Source: Mucilaginibacter saanensis
Lineage (GTDB): Bacteria > Bacteroidota > Bacteroidia > Sphingobacteriales > Sphingobacteriaceae
DNA: 64,000 nt
Assembly: GCF_014200575.1 (NCBI RefSeq)
Contig: NZ_JACHBZ010000012.1
Location: 62,001 to 126,000 of the forward strand
Reading direction: 5' to 3'
The notes beneath the pieces are model-generated. The model did no database searches. It worked only from the letters and a program-made list of their open reading frames with translations, and was not told where the DNA came from. Below, in pieces: positions 53,574 through 61,941 of this stretch. Every line of letters begins with the position of its first letter. Positions within the stretch are counted from its first letter, which is position 1. The translations under genes were made by a program, and so were the position numbers.

Positions 53574-54872
53574 ATGAAGCTACGTGTACCTGCTGTATCT
53601 ATTTTCCTGTGCTTGTTTTATTTAAATGTTAATGCCCAGGTAACTGACAAGGCCGCACTGGCCACCTCAATACTTACCGACAGCCGTTTAGATACCATAC
53701 AAAACAGAGCCTTAAAGTTACTCTCCGGGTTTTCGGCAGGTACATCCTATAACGAGGTATGGATACGTGATTTTAATACTTTTATAAAAGGATCACTAAA
53801 AGTACACCCCAAAGAAAAAGTAAAAGAAATGCTCCTGATGTTTTTTAAAATTCAGGGCGACGATGGCAATATAGTTGATGGGGTGGTTGATAGTGCGCGG
53901 GCAAGCGTAGGCTATAAATACCGTTACTCGCGGTTATTACCGGGTTGGGCGGCACACAAAAATACCGTTGAAACCGACCAGGAATCATCATTGGTACAGG
54001 CCGTTAAAAAATATATTGATATTACAGGCGATGCATCCATACTTACCGAGGTAATAGGTGCTAAAACGGTTCTGCAACGCATAGAAGATGCATTTATCTA
54101 TATCCAGAAAAACAGATGGTCGGCCAGGTATGGTTTGGTTACCGGCGCTACTACCATTGACTGGGGCGATGTACAGTCAGAAACCGGCTGGGGCGTAGCC
54201 ATCAATAATAAAACCAAGTGGGCCATTGATATTTATGATAATGCCATGTACGTTATTGCACTGCATGATTTTATGGCCATGAAACCCAGTGAGTATAAAA
54301 CCAAACAAAATTGGACTGTAGTGGCTAATGGCATTAAACAAAATGTACGCAAATATTTGTGGGTAAGCCCGGCTCAAAAATACCTGCCCCATATTTACCT
54401 GAACGGCAGCCCTTTCTCCAAAGATTTTAATGAAAGCGAAATTTTATATACCGGTGGTTCTATATGTGCCATATTAGCCGGTTTTAATACCAACGCTGAG
54501 ATTAAGCAAATTAATGCGCAGATGCTGGCCGCAGCGGCAAAGGAAAAACATGCAACAATTGGCATCACGGTTTATCCGCCTTATCCGGCAGCGCAATATC
54601 CCAATATGCATCCCTATATCTATCAAAATGGCGGCGACTGGACCTGGTTTGGCGGCCGCATGACCTGGGCCCTGGTTAATAACGGATTGGCAAAAGAGGC
54701 TTATGCCGAATTAACACCTATGATAGAGCGCGCCATTGCCAATAAAGGTTTTTATGAATGGTACGACGTGCAAACCGGAGCCCCAAAGGGCTCTGGCGAT
54801 TTCAGGGGCGAGGCAGGCGTTTTGTATGATGCCATTACAGTTTTAAAACAATGGGCTATTAAAAATAAATAG
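53574..54872 (+). CDS. secreted (alpha/alpha)6-barrel glycosidase-like protein
   Basis: A 432-aa protein with a signal peptide ending near VNAQ. It looks like a six-hairpin glycosidase: VWIRDFNTFIKGSLKVHPKE, then HKNTVETDQESSLVQAVKKY, TIDWGDVQSETGWGVAIN, DIYDNAMYVIALHDF and NGGDWTWFGGRMTWALVNN. Acidic residues in WIRDF, ETDQES and DWGDV are candidate catalytic residues. The fold is that of glycogen debranching and neutral-invertase-like families (GH13/GH15/GH63/GH100 clan shapes), but a specific GH family was not recognised. It is first in the cluster, ahead of the SusC/SusD pair. Confidence 0.6.
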   Translation: MKLRVPAVSIFLCLFYLNVNAQVTDKAALATSILTDSRLDTIQNRALKLLSGFSAGTSYNEVWIRDFNTFIKGSLKVHPKEKVKEMLLMFFKIQGDDGNIVDGVVDSARASVGYKYRYSRLLPGWAAHKNTVETDQESSLVQAVKKYIDITGDASILTEVIGAKTVLQRIEDAFIYIQKNRWSARYGLVTGATTIDWGDVQSETGWGVAINNKTKWAIDIYDNAMYVIALHDFMAMKPSEYKTKQNWTVVANGIKQNVRKYLWVSPAQKYLPHIYLNGSPFSKDFNESEILYTGGSICAILAGFNTNAEIKQINAQMLAAAAKEKHATIGITVYPPYPAAQYPNMHPYIYQNGGDWTWFGGRMTWALVNNGLAKEAYAELTPMIERAIANKGFYEWYDVQTGAPKGSGDFRGEAGVLYDAITVLKQWAIKNK

Positions 54873-55092
54873 ACTTCTTATTAGGGTAAAACTTTAAAAA
54901 CCAATTATTTAAATAATTACATACCGATGAAAAAAATTAATGTCGTAAAGGCAGCGGGGATAGTTATGCGCTTTTTTAGGCAGCATTTAAGCCTCGGTAA
55001 CCGCTGCCAGCCCCCTTAGCCGCCGCAGCACCTGATGATATCCTGTGTGGTATCCCCTTAAAGAATCGAATCTTAAATTATCAATCAATGTT

Positions 55093-58000
55093 ATGAAGAA
55101 AAGCCTTATTTACTCAATCCTGTTCTCCCTGCTATCCTTGCAGGCGATGGCTCAGCAAAAAATCAGCGGAAAGGTTACCAGTTCACAAGACAATTTGCCT
55201 TTGCCTGCTGTAAGTGTAAGAATAAAAGGTACCTCAAGCGGTACCCTTACCGATGCCAGTGGAAATTACACCATACAATTAACCGATGCCAAAACGGTGT
55301 TGGTATTTTCCTATACCGGGTTTGCCACCAAGGAGGTTAATGCAGCCGGTAAAAGCATCCTGAATGTTCAATTGCTGGAAACATCCAGCGCCCTTAATGA
55401 AGTAGTAGTAATTGGTTACGGTACGGTAAAAAAATCAGACTTGACCGGCGCAGTTTCTACCATAAAAGGCGATCAGTTAAATGATAAGCCCGTTCCTAAT
55501 ATATCACAGGCCCTGCAAGGTAAAATTGCGGGTGTTGATGTAAGTATCAACAGCTCGGCTCCGGGTGCTGCTGCCAAAGTACGGGTAAGGGGTATTGGAT
55601 CAATTAACTCCAATATTGACCCTTTATATGTAATTGACGGCGTGGTTGGTGTTGACCCTAACTCCATTAACCCGCTTGATGTAGCATCGTTAGAGGTTTT
55701 GAAAGATGCCTCATCAACAGCTATATATGGTTCGCGCGGAGCCAATGGTGTAATTATGATTACCACCAAACGTGGTAAAAAGGGTGCGGCAACCATATCT
55801 TACGAAAATAACCTGAATGTAAGCCAGTTATACAGGCACCTGCCTACCCTTAACTCCAAGGAGTTTATACAGGTATATAACCAGGCTTTTGCAAACGGAC
55901 AAAAATTTGATCCGGCTGGTGGCGTATGGACACCTCCTGCTGCTTTAAACCACATTAACTTTCCAAAATTATTTGATGCAAATGATAACCCGCTTTATGA
56001 TACCAATTGGGAAAAGGAAACCTATAAGCCGTCTTTTTCACAAAATCACCAGTTAAACATCCAGGGTGGATCAGAAAAATCAGTATATAGCCTGTCATTA
56101 GGTTATCTTGATCAAAACGGGCTTACACCTACATCGGGCTTTAAACGCTACTCCATTAAAATGACGATGGATAACGACGTGAAGGACTGGCTGAAAATTG
56201 GCGGTAATATTAACCTTATTTACAGCAGGCAACGCTTAGTTACCGATGGTAACGGAAGTTTAAATGTGCCGCGTGCGGTATCAGAAGAAGTGCCATTAGT
56301 ACCTGTTAAATATCCTGACGGTACCTGGGCCGGAAACTTTGATATAGCCGGTTTAGAAGGCGCGCCAAACCCTGTACAAATTGCTAATGAGCGTTATACG
56401 CTTAACAATACCCTGCAGGCCCTGGGCGATGTATATTCCTTATTCCACATCAGTAAAGAACTCGATTTTAAAACAGACTTCGGTTATAATTTAAGCTCAC
56501 AAAAAAATAACTTTTACTCTTCATTAGCGCTTCAGCATTTATCTGCCGATCAGGGCGGGGTTGCCAATATTAATGCATACATGAATTATTACTGGCAAAC
56601 TGAAAACTACCTTACCTGGAATAAAAAGATAAACGACAGGCAAAAATTAACTGCTTTGTTCGGGGTGTCTTTTCAACAACAGGGTTATGAAAGGGTACGT
56701 TCAGAAACCCAGAATTTCATTGATGACATATTCCAATACCATTACCAACAGGCAGGTTCTGTTAAAAGTGCCAATGAATCGCAGGATGAAAAATCTGCTT
56801 TAAGTTCATACTATGCCCGTTTAACCTATAACATTGATGAAAAATACCTGTTTACTGCAACAGGCCGTTATGATGGTTCATCAAGGTTTGGTAAAAATAA
56901 CAAATACGCTTTCTTCCCATCGGTAGGTGCGGCCTGGCGCGTTTCGCAGGAAGATTTCCTGAAAGGCAGTCAGTCTATCTCCAACCTGAAAATCAGGGCC
57001 AGCTATGGTACCTCTGGTAACCAGGAAATTGGTAACTACCGCTCATTGGCACAAATACAACCAAACACCACGGTATTAGGCGGTGCAGCGCAATCAACCC
57101 TGTTGCCAAGCTATATCGGTAACCCGGATTTGAAGTGGGAGCGTTCTGTACAATTTGACGCAGGACTGGAGTTGGGCTTACTGCATGATCGTATTAACCT
57201 GAATGTTGATTATTACAACCGTGTAACTAAGGATCTGTTATTGCAAACACCTATTCCATGGTCTGCTGGCGAAACCAGTGCCAACGTTTACAAAAACGTA
57301 GGTTCGGTTAGAAACTCCGGTTTTGAGATCAGCCTGAATACGGTAAACGTTAAAACCAGTGATTTTGAATGGTCAACCAACTTCTTGTTCACAGCCAACA
57401 AAAACAAAGTGTTAAAACTGAATGATGGTGGTGCTGACATTTTCCCTGGTCCAAATTTCCTGGGTCAAAACTTCGTGATCCGTGTGGGGCAGCCAATTGG
57501 CTCATTTTATGGTATGACAAGGCTGGGTACTTACAGTGATTCGCCTGCAGACGTTGCCGAGGCAGCAAAACATAGCTTAAAGGCTGGTGACAGGAAATAT
57601 ATTTACAATGCCGATGGCAGTAACTATTACAGCATCATAGGTCAGGCTTACCCTAAATGGACTGGTAACTTTAACAGTACATTTAAATACAAAAACTGGG
57701 ATTTTTCATTTGACATCCGTTTTGTTGAAGGCGTAAACACTGCTGCCAACTTTAAACACTCTACCGAAGACAGGCAAACACTATCCAACAGTTTGGCAAC
57801 CGTGCTTAACGCATGGACACCTACTAACCAAAACACTTCTGTTTCACAGGTGCGTAACTACAAGTTTGCCCAGGATTCGCACTTTGATACCTGGTGGGTT
57901 GAAGACGGATCATTTATACGCGGCCAAAACTTTGTGTTGGGTTATACCTTGCCTACAGCAGCTGTTCAGCATTTACACTTAAACCGTTTAAGGATTTATG

Positions 58001-58167
58001 CAAGTGTTCAAAACCTGTTCATTATTACCAAGTACACTGGTTATGATCCCGAGGTTGATACATTCAATTCAAGCTATGGATCAAATTCAGCATTCTCGCA
58101 AAATTTAGATTTCTTCTCAAATCCTCACCCGCGTGTGTGGAATCTGGGTGTACAGGTAACCTTTTAA
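55093..58167 (+). CDS. SusC/RagA family TonB-linked outer-membrane transporter
   Basis: Outer-membrane glycan importer paired with the SusD-like protein at 58210. The start at 55093 (MKKSLIY) gives a signal peptide ending near AMAQ. An upstream in-frame ATG at 55045 would add 16 residues without family support. A CarboxypepD_reg-like domain is followed by the TonB box LNEVVVIGYGTVKKSDLTGA. The plug has GIGSINSNIDPLYVIDGV and DASSTAIYGSRGANGVIMIT. The barrel reaches the C-terminal VTF. At 1024 aa it is of normal length for carbohydrate-type SusC, with no STN domain. Confidence 0.95.
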   Translation: MKKSLIYSILFSLLSLQAMAQQKISGKVTSSQDNLPLPAVSVRIKGTSSGTLTDASGNYTIQLTDAKTVLVFSYTGFATKEVNAAGKSILNVQLLETSSALNEVVVIGYGTVKKSDLTGAVSTIKGDQLNDKPVPNISQALQGKIAGVDVSINSSAPGAAAKVRVRGIGSINSNIDPLYVIDGVVGVDPNSINPLDVASLEVLKDASSTAIYGSRGANGVIMITTKRGKKGAATISYENNLNVSQLYRHLPTLNSKEFIQVYNQAFANGQKFDPAGGVWTPPAALNHINFPKLFDANDNPLYDTNWEKETYKPSFSQNHQLNIQGGSEKSVYSLSLGYLDQNGLTPTSGFKRYSIKMTMDNDVKDWLKIGGNINLIYSRQRLVTDGNGSLNVPRAVSEEVPLVPVKYPDGTWAGNFDIAGLEGAPNPVQIANERYTLNNTLQALGDVYSLFHISKELDFKTDFGYNLSSQKNNFYSSLALQHLSADQGGVANINAYMNYYWQTENYLTWNKKINDRQKLTALFGVSFQQQGYERVRSETQNFIDDIFQYHYQQAGSVKSANESQDEKSALSSYYARLTYNIDEKYLFTATGRYDGSSRFGKNNKYAFFPSVGAAWRVSQEDFLKGSQSISNLKIRASYGTSGNQEIGNYRSLAQIQPNTTVLGGAAQSTLLPSYIGNPDLKWERSVQFDAGLELGLLHDRINLNVDYYNRVTKDLLLQTPIPWSAGETSANVYKNVGSVRNSGFEISLNTVNVKTSDFEWSTNFLFTANKNKVLKLNDGGADIFPGPNFLGQNFVIRVGQPIGSFYGMTRLGTYSDSPADVAEAAKHSLKAGDRKYIYNADGSNYYSIIGQAYPKWTGNFNSTFKYKNWDFSFDIRFVEGVNTAANFKHSTEDRQTLSNSLATVLNAWTPTNQNTSVSQVRNYKFAQDSHFDTWWVEDGSFIRGQNFVLGYTLPTAAVQHLHLNRLRIYASVQNLFIITKYTGYDPEVDTFNSSYGSNSAFSQNLDFFSNPHPRVWNLGVQVTF

Positions 58168-58209
58168 TGCAGAGGTTAAAACATAAGTTTTATTTTAAAT
58201 TATATTCAA

Positions 58210-59718
58210 ATGAAAACAATAAGAAATATAATGCTTGCAGCCGTAATATTAAATGCGTGCTCCTGCAAGAAATTTTTAGAAGAAAAACCCACCAGCTTTT
58301 TAACGCCTGAATCAAATGTATCAAGTGTTAAGGTAGCAAGGGCGTTTGCCAATGCCGGGTATCAGAATATGCAGGGCTTCCTGGCTTCGCAAAGCGGCTC
58401 ATACGGTGGTAACACCTGGAACCTGATGGAGTTTATGACCGGTAAAGCAAACAGCGATCTGGGTCAAACAGGCTTTGTAAACTTCCAGAACCTGTCATAC
58501 AGCAATACCTCTTTTTATATTGATACCTGGTGGCAGCAAATGTACCTGGGCATTGGGGCCTGTAACCTCGCTATCCAGAAAATACCGGCTATTAACGCAG
58601 CAGGCCTTGCCGATGCCGACAAAACCAATATGTTGGCAGAGGTACGTACCTTAAGGGCTTTATACTATTTTCAGCTCGTGCGCATGTACGGTGCGGTGCC
58701 TAAGGTTACCGAAACCCCTAAGGATCTAAACCTTAAAATTCCTCGTGTTGCAGCAAAGGATATATATGATGGCATCATCATTCCTGATTTGCTTGCTGCC
58801 GAAAAATCAACCCTGCCATGGAAAGATCCCAGCGGCAAGGTATCAATGGGAGCTGTAAAATCATTACTGGCCGATGTATACCTGACCTACGCAGGCGCTG
58901 CCATCAATGGAGGTGCGCAATATTATGCAGAATCGGCCAAGCGCTCACTGGCTGTGATACAGCAGGGTGGCTATACGCTGTTCCCTCAGTATACTGATAT
59001 GATCAATCCGGCTAATAAAAATAGCGGCGAGTTTATTTTACAGGTGCAATATGCGGCTTCGGTACCGTCAACCAATCCGCTTACGCCGCTTACTATCCCT
59101 AACTTTTCGGGTGTTTCGCAATATTCAGATGAGTACGGATCGGTTTATCCTACCCCTCAGTTTATAGCATCGTATCCGGCGGGCGATAAAAGGGTTAAGG
59201 AAAAGCAGTTTTTTTATACCAGTTATAAAAATGCTAAAACCGGCAAAACCATTACTTTCCGCGGTCCATACATTTACAAGTGGTTTGATTCTGTAGCGGT
59301 TAACAGTACCGTAAAATCAGATTTGAACTATACCCTGTACCGCCTTGCGGATGTAGAGTTAATGTATGCAGAAGCTTCAAATGAGGCCGAAAACGGACCG
59401 AACAGCAATGCCATACAATTTGTAAACAACATACGCCAAAGAGCCCAGCTGGCTCCGATAGGGGCGCTGTCAAAAGACGCCTTTGAAAAGGAAGTTTGGC
59501 TGCAACGCTATTATGAACTGTGTTTTGAAAATAAAATGTGGTTTGATATGCTGCGTACCCGTAAGGTACACAATGATGTTACCGGTAACTGGGACAACTT
59601 TGTGGGTCATAAAACAGTGTTTAACGGCACGTTTTCTGAAAAGCAATTGCTATTTCCTTTACCAAAACAGGAAACAGATGTTAACCCCCAATTATTACCG
59701 AATAATCCGGGTTATTAA
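58210..59718 (+). CDS. RagB/SusD family nutrient-uptake lipoprotein
   Basis: Surface glycan-binding lipoprotein for the SusC protein encoded 42 bases upstream. Its lipobox is near LNACSC (Cys17 or Cys19). SusD-typical blocks include LAEVRTLRALYYFQLVRMYG, then VSMGAVKSLLADVYLTYA, YRLADVELMYAEASNEA, and RYYELCFENKMWFDMLRTRK near the C-terminus. The 502-aa length is normal. A terminator follows directly. Confidence 0.95.
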   Translation: MKTIRNIMLAAVILNACSCKKFLEEKPTSFLTPESNVSSVKVARAFANAGYQNMQGFLASQSGSYGGNTWNLMEFMTGKANSDLGQTGFVNFQNLSYSNTSFYIDTWWQQMYLGIGACNLAIQKIPAINAAGLADADKTNMLAEVRTLRALYYFQLVRMYGAVPKVTETPKDLNLKIPRVAAKDIYDGIIIPDLLAAEKSTLPWKDPSGKVSMGAVKSLLADVYLTYAGAAINGGAQYYAESAKRSLAVIQQGGYTLFPQYTDMINPANKNSGEFILQVQYAASVPSTNPLTPLTIPNFSGVSQYSDEYGSVYPTPQFIASYPAGDKRVKEKQFFYTSYKNAKTGKTITFRGPYIYKWFDSVAVNSTVKSDLNYTLYRLADVELMYAEASNEAENGPNSNAIQFVNNIRQRAQLAPIGALSKDAFEKEVWLQRYYELCFENKMWFDMLRTRKVHNDVTGNWDNFVGHKTVFNGTFSEKQLLFPLPKQETDVNPQLLPNNPGY

Positions 59719-59742
59719 TCAATACACTTAGTAAAAAAAAGG

Positions 59743-59777
59743 AAAGGATCGGTTTAATTAAAAACCGGTCCTTTTTT
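59743..59777 (+). terminator. intrinsic terminator after the second SusC/SusD pair
   Basis: AAAGGATCGGTTT pairs with AAACCGGTCCTTT (one G-U pair) and is followed by a T-rich run. It separates the SusD gene from the convergent small gene. Confidence 0.85.
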
Positions 59778-59786
59778 ATATATAGA

Positions 59787-60032
59787 TCAGTTATTTTTTA
59801 TGAGCCGCTCAAAGCGCTTTATTTTTTCCTTTATCCTGTTAAACATGCGTTCGCTCCGGCTTACCGCCGCTTGTTCATCATCATAACTCCACCAGATAAA
59901 AAGCAGTTTAACCTCGCGGCCAATATCTGGGTGCTCGTTTAGCAGGATGCTGAGCTCCAACAGCTCGTCTTCGGTGGCCTCATGGCACAGCTTCCGCGTT
60001 GCCAGCTTCCAGATGTGATCTTCAATATTCAT
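59787..60032 (-). CDS. small acidic helical protein, resembling a FecR-type N-terminal segment
   Basis: An 81-aa product starting at 60032 (MNIEDHIWKLATRKL). The segment ATEDELLELSILLNEHPDIG followed by VKLLFIWW recalls the cytoplasmic N-terminal helix bundle of Bacteroidota FecR anti-sigma factors. There is no membrane helix or FecR domain and no sigma-factor gene is nearby. Stand-alone proteins of this size are common and uncharacterised. It is divergent from the pentapeptide-repeat gene across 262 bases. Confidence 0.55.
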   Translation of the reverse strand: MNIEDHIWKLATRKLCHEATEDELLELSILLNEHPDIGREVKLLFIWWSYDDEQAAVSRSERMFNRIKEKIKRFERLIKNN

Positions 60033-60294
60033 AACAGGCAGGTTTATTTTATTGATAAGCAGTGTACTTGTACATAGAAAATTACGTGCCATAATATAAT
60101 GTTTTGATTATGAGTTGTTTATTGTGTTTTATTGTTGCGTAATATGTTCGGATTCGTACAGGGGGTGTGCGGTTTTAAACGTTATTGATGCCGGTTTAAA
60201 AAGAGCTTTGTCGCAAAAGCACCCCTAAATTGTCAATGATGGCCATTGCCGCTTGGCTTGTTTATGATGAAATTTGAATACACTAAAACTTAAT

Positions 60295-60711
60295 ATGATG
60301 CAAAACGCTAATGATCAGCTTAGTATTGTTAATACCAAAAAAGTTCTTGATGTAAAACATGCCGATCTTGACGGTTCACAGTTTGAAACCGTTAAAATGT
60401 GCCATGCTCAATTTAAACAGGTTTGGATGGCCAGTTTAAAAATAGTTGATGCTAACCTGAGCGACCTGGAAATTGATGGCGCCCAGATTGGGGGTGCCTA
60501 TATTCATCATATTGGTATGCCGCGCAAAGGAAATCCCGCCTATGTTGAAAATGCCAAGCAAAGACCCGTAAGGTTTGAAGACTGTGAGCTGGAGGGAAGC
60601 ACCATCACCAACTGCGACCTTAAACATGTGGCATTTAACAATTGTGATATGGAAGGCGCAACAATTAACGGCATATTGATCACCGATTTACTGGATAATT
60701 ACCATAAATAA
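60295..60711 (+). CDS. pentapeptide-repeat-like protein
   Basis: A 138-aa cytoplasmic protein. ATG at 60295 or 60298 is chosen over a TTG at 60274. Repeated A(D/N)LxG/F-type strings are visible (HADLDGSQFETVKMCHAQFK, then DANLSDLEIDGAQIGGAYIH and DCELEGSTITNCDLKHVAFN), which build a right-handed beta-helix. An insert of about 20 residues (HHIGMPRKGNPAYVENAKQR) interrupts the helix. No function can be assigned. Confidence 0.7.
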   Translation: MMQNANDQLSIVNTKKVLDVKHADLDGSQFETVKMCHAQFKQVWMASLKIVDANLSDLEIDGAQIGGAYIHHIGMPRKGNPAYVENAKQRPVRFEDCELEGSTITNCDLKHVAFNNCDMEGATINGILITDLLDNYHK

Positions 60712-60762
60712 TACGTGCGCTATCACGTAAATAATTGATTATTAAAATAATGTAAAAAAACA

Positions 60763-60783
60763 GTACTATGTATTGTATAGTAC
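60763..60783 (+). promoter_or_regulatory. palindromic operator overlapping the promoter of a small lipoprotein gene
   Basis: GTACTAT, 7-base spacer, ATAGTAC. It covers the candidate -33 element at 60772-60775, as expected for a repressor site. The regulator is unknown. Confidence 0.55.
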
Positions 60784-60803
60784 CATGTTTTGTATTAGCT
60801 TTG
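60772..60803 (+). promoter_or_regulatory. Bacteroidetes-type promoter (ATTG-N20-TAGCTTTG)
   Basis: The -7 box TAGCTTTG (60796-60803) fits TAnnTTTG exactly. The -33 box ATTG (60772-60775) is one base off TTTG. The predicted start lies about 25 bases before the ATG at 60835. Confidence 0.6.
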
Positions 60804-60834
60804 TGATGATCTCATCAACTTAAATACATACATC

Positions 60835-61200
60835 ATGAAAAAATCATCAATTGTTATTGCCGCTTTATGTTTGGCAACCCTGTTAGCCGCCTGTGGAAAA
60901 ATGCAGAGGCACACCACCATTATAGAGAATAATAATGGCTCGAAGGTAAAAATTGAATACCAGGGGCAAACCTATTTTAGTGCCGATGGTACGTCAATCG
61001 AAAATATTTCGCCCTATGGCTATGTAAAATACAGCCGGAACGATAGGGAGCTGAAAGCAGAAAGTGACAGCCATGTCCACATTACCTATGAATTTAATGA
61101 CGGCGACAAACAAACCGTACTTACTGCCGCCGATAAAGATTTTGTGGCGCAGGCCGTGAGGGATATGATTAAGCATGGTCATAACACCAGCGGGCGGTAA
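60835..61200 (+). CDS. small lipoprotein of unknown function
   Basis: A 121-aa lipoprotein, lipobox LAAC with Cys at residue 20. The mature part is beta-rich and hydrophilic (IIENNNGSKVKIEYQGQTYF, then VHITYEFNDGDKQTVLTAAD) and ends in a short His/Arg-containing tail. No family is recognised. It has its own promoter with an overlapping palindromic operator, so it is probably an induced envelope-stress type product. Confidence 0.65.
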   Translation: MKKSSIVIAALCLATLLAACGKMQRHTTIIENNNGSKVKIEYQGQTYFSADGTSIENISPYGYVKYSRNDRELKAESDSHVHITYEFNDGDKQTVLTAADKDFVAQAVRDMIKHGHNTSGR

Positions 61201-61294
61201 GGCCGGGACAAATCAGGATGGCTGGCTGCATGCTTTTTGCAGGCATTTAAAACACTTGAATATTTAATTGGTTATGCTGTTAAAATACATCAAT

Positions 61295-61675
61295 ATGAAA
61301 TTTTATAGCCGGATATTATGCTTTTCTGTAGTATATCTGTTAAATTACGGTTTAGTTAGCGCACAATCAGTACCAATGAAAACTCCCAAAGGCACCGACC
61401 AAACCCTGCAAGTAAGCCGTAAAAAGATTGACTCCCTTGATAAGGCATTGATAGCACTGCTTGGCGAGCGGGAACGTGTTGTAAAGGGTATTGGCATATA
61501 TAAAGCCCAGAACAATATCCCCGCGCTGCAGACCGACAGGTTTAAACAGGTGGTTGAAAAGAGCATCGAAGCCGGAAAAAAGGAGGGCCTTTCAGAAACC
61601 TTTATAACCGAACTGATGAACGCCATACATAAAGAAAGCCTCCGCATTGAGGAAGAAATTAAGGCCCAAAAGTAA
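61295..61675 (+). CDS. exported chorismate mutase (AroQ class)
   Basis: A 126-aa protein with a signal peptide (about 22 residues, ending near LVSAQ) ahead of an all-helical AroQ domain. Active-site landmarks of the E. coli enzyme are recognisable: the first Arg in SRKKIDSLD, the second Arg in LLGERERVV, the Lys in GIYKAQ, the Arg in TDRFKQ and the Ser in HKESLRIEE. The position equivalent to E. coli Gln88 is Glu, as in some active relatives. Export of chorismate mutase is unusual because chorismate is cytosolic. The ATG at 61295 is preferred; ATG at 61274 only lengthens the n-region. Confidence 0.82.
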   Translation: MKFYSRILCFSVVYLLNYGLVSAQSVPMKTPKGTDQTLQVSRKKIDSLDKALIALLGERERVVKGIGIYKAQNNIPALQTDRFKQVVEKSIEAGKKEGLSETFITELMNAIHKESLRIEEEIKAQK

Positions 61676-61865
61676 TTGGGGTACACTTTTATTCATTTGT
61701 AGTTAAGCGCATCAAAAATTTAACCACCTTAATTTTATAATCTACACAATGTATTGATTATGAGCTTTTTTTGAAGGCTTTATCTTCGGGGTTAAACCGT
61801 ATCAATTGTGTAATAAGTTATTATAAATCAATTATTTATATAGATAATGCTTGCTTTATTGTAAT

Positions 61866-61882
61866 TAACTTTGATAAATTTG
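61866..61882 (+). promoter_or_regulatory. two adjacent candidate -7 boxes upstream of the GH30 gene
   Basis: TAACTTTG (61866-61873) and TAAATTTG (61875-61882) both match TAnnTTTG exactly. No good TTTG -33 box is seen at the normal spacing, so only one may be used. Predicted starts fall 52-61 bases before the ATG. Confidence 0.45.
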
Positions 61883-61941
61883 GATTGCCGGTAATGCTAA
61901 ATTTAGCAATGTTCAATCCCGGTTTCTATTTACAATAAATC

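Noticed and set aside
54927..55019. A 30-codon ORF (MKKINVVKAAGIVMRFFRQH start) before the second SusC gene
   Set aside because: The start looks like a lipoprotein or peptide leader but there is no hydrophobic core, and no conservation can be judged.
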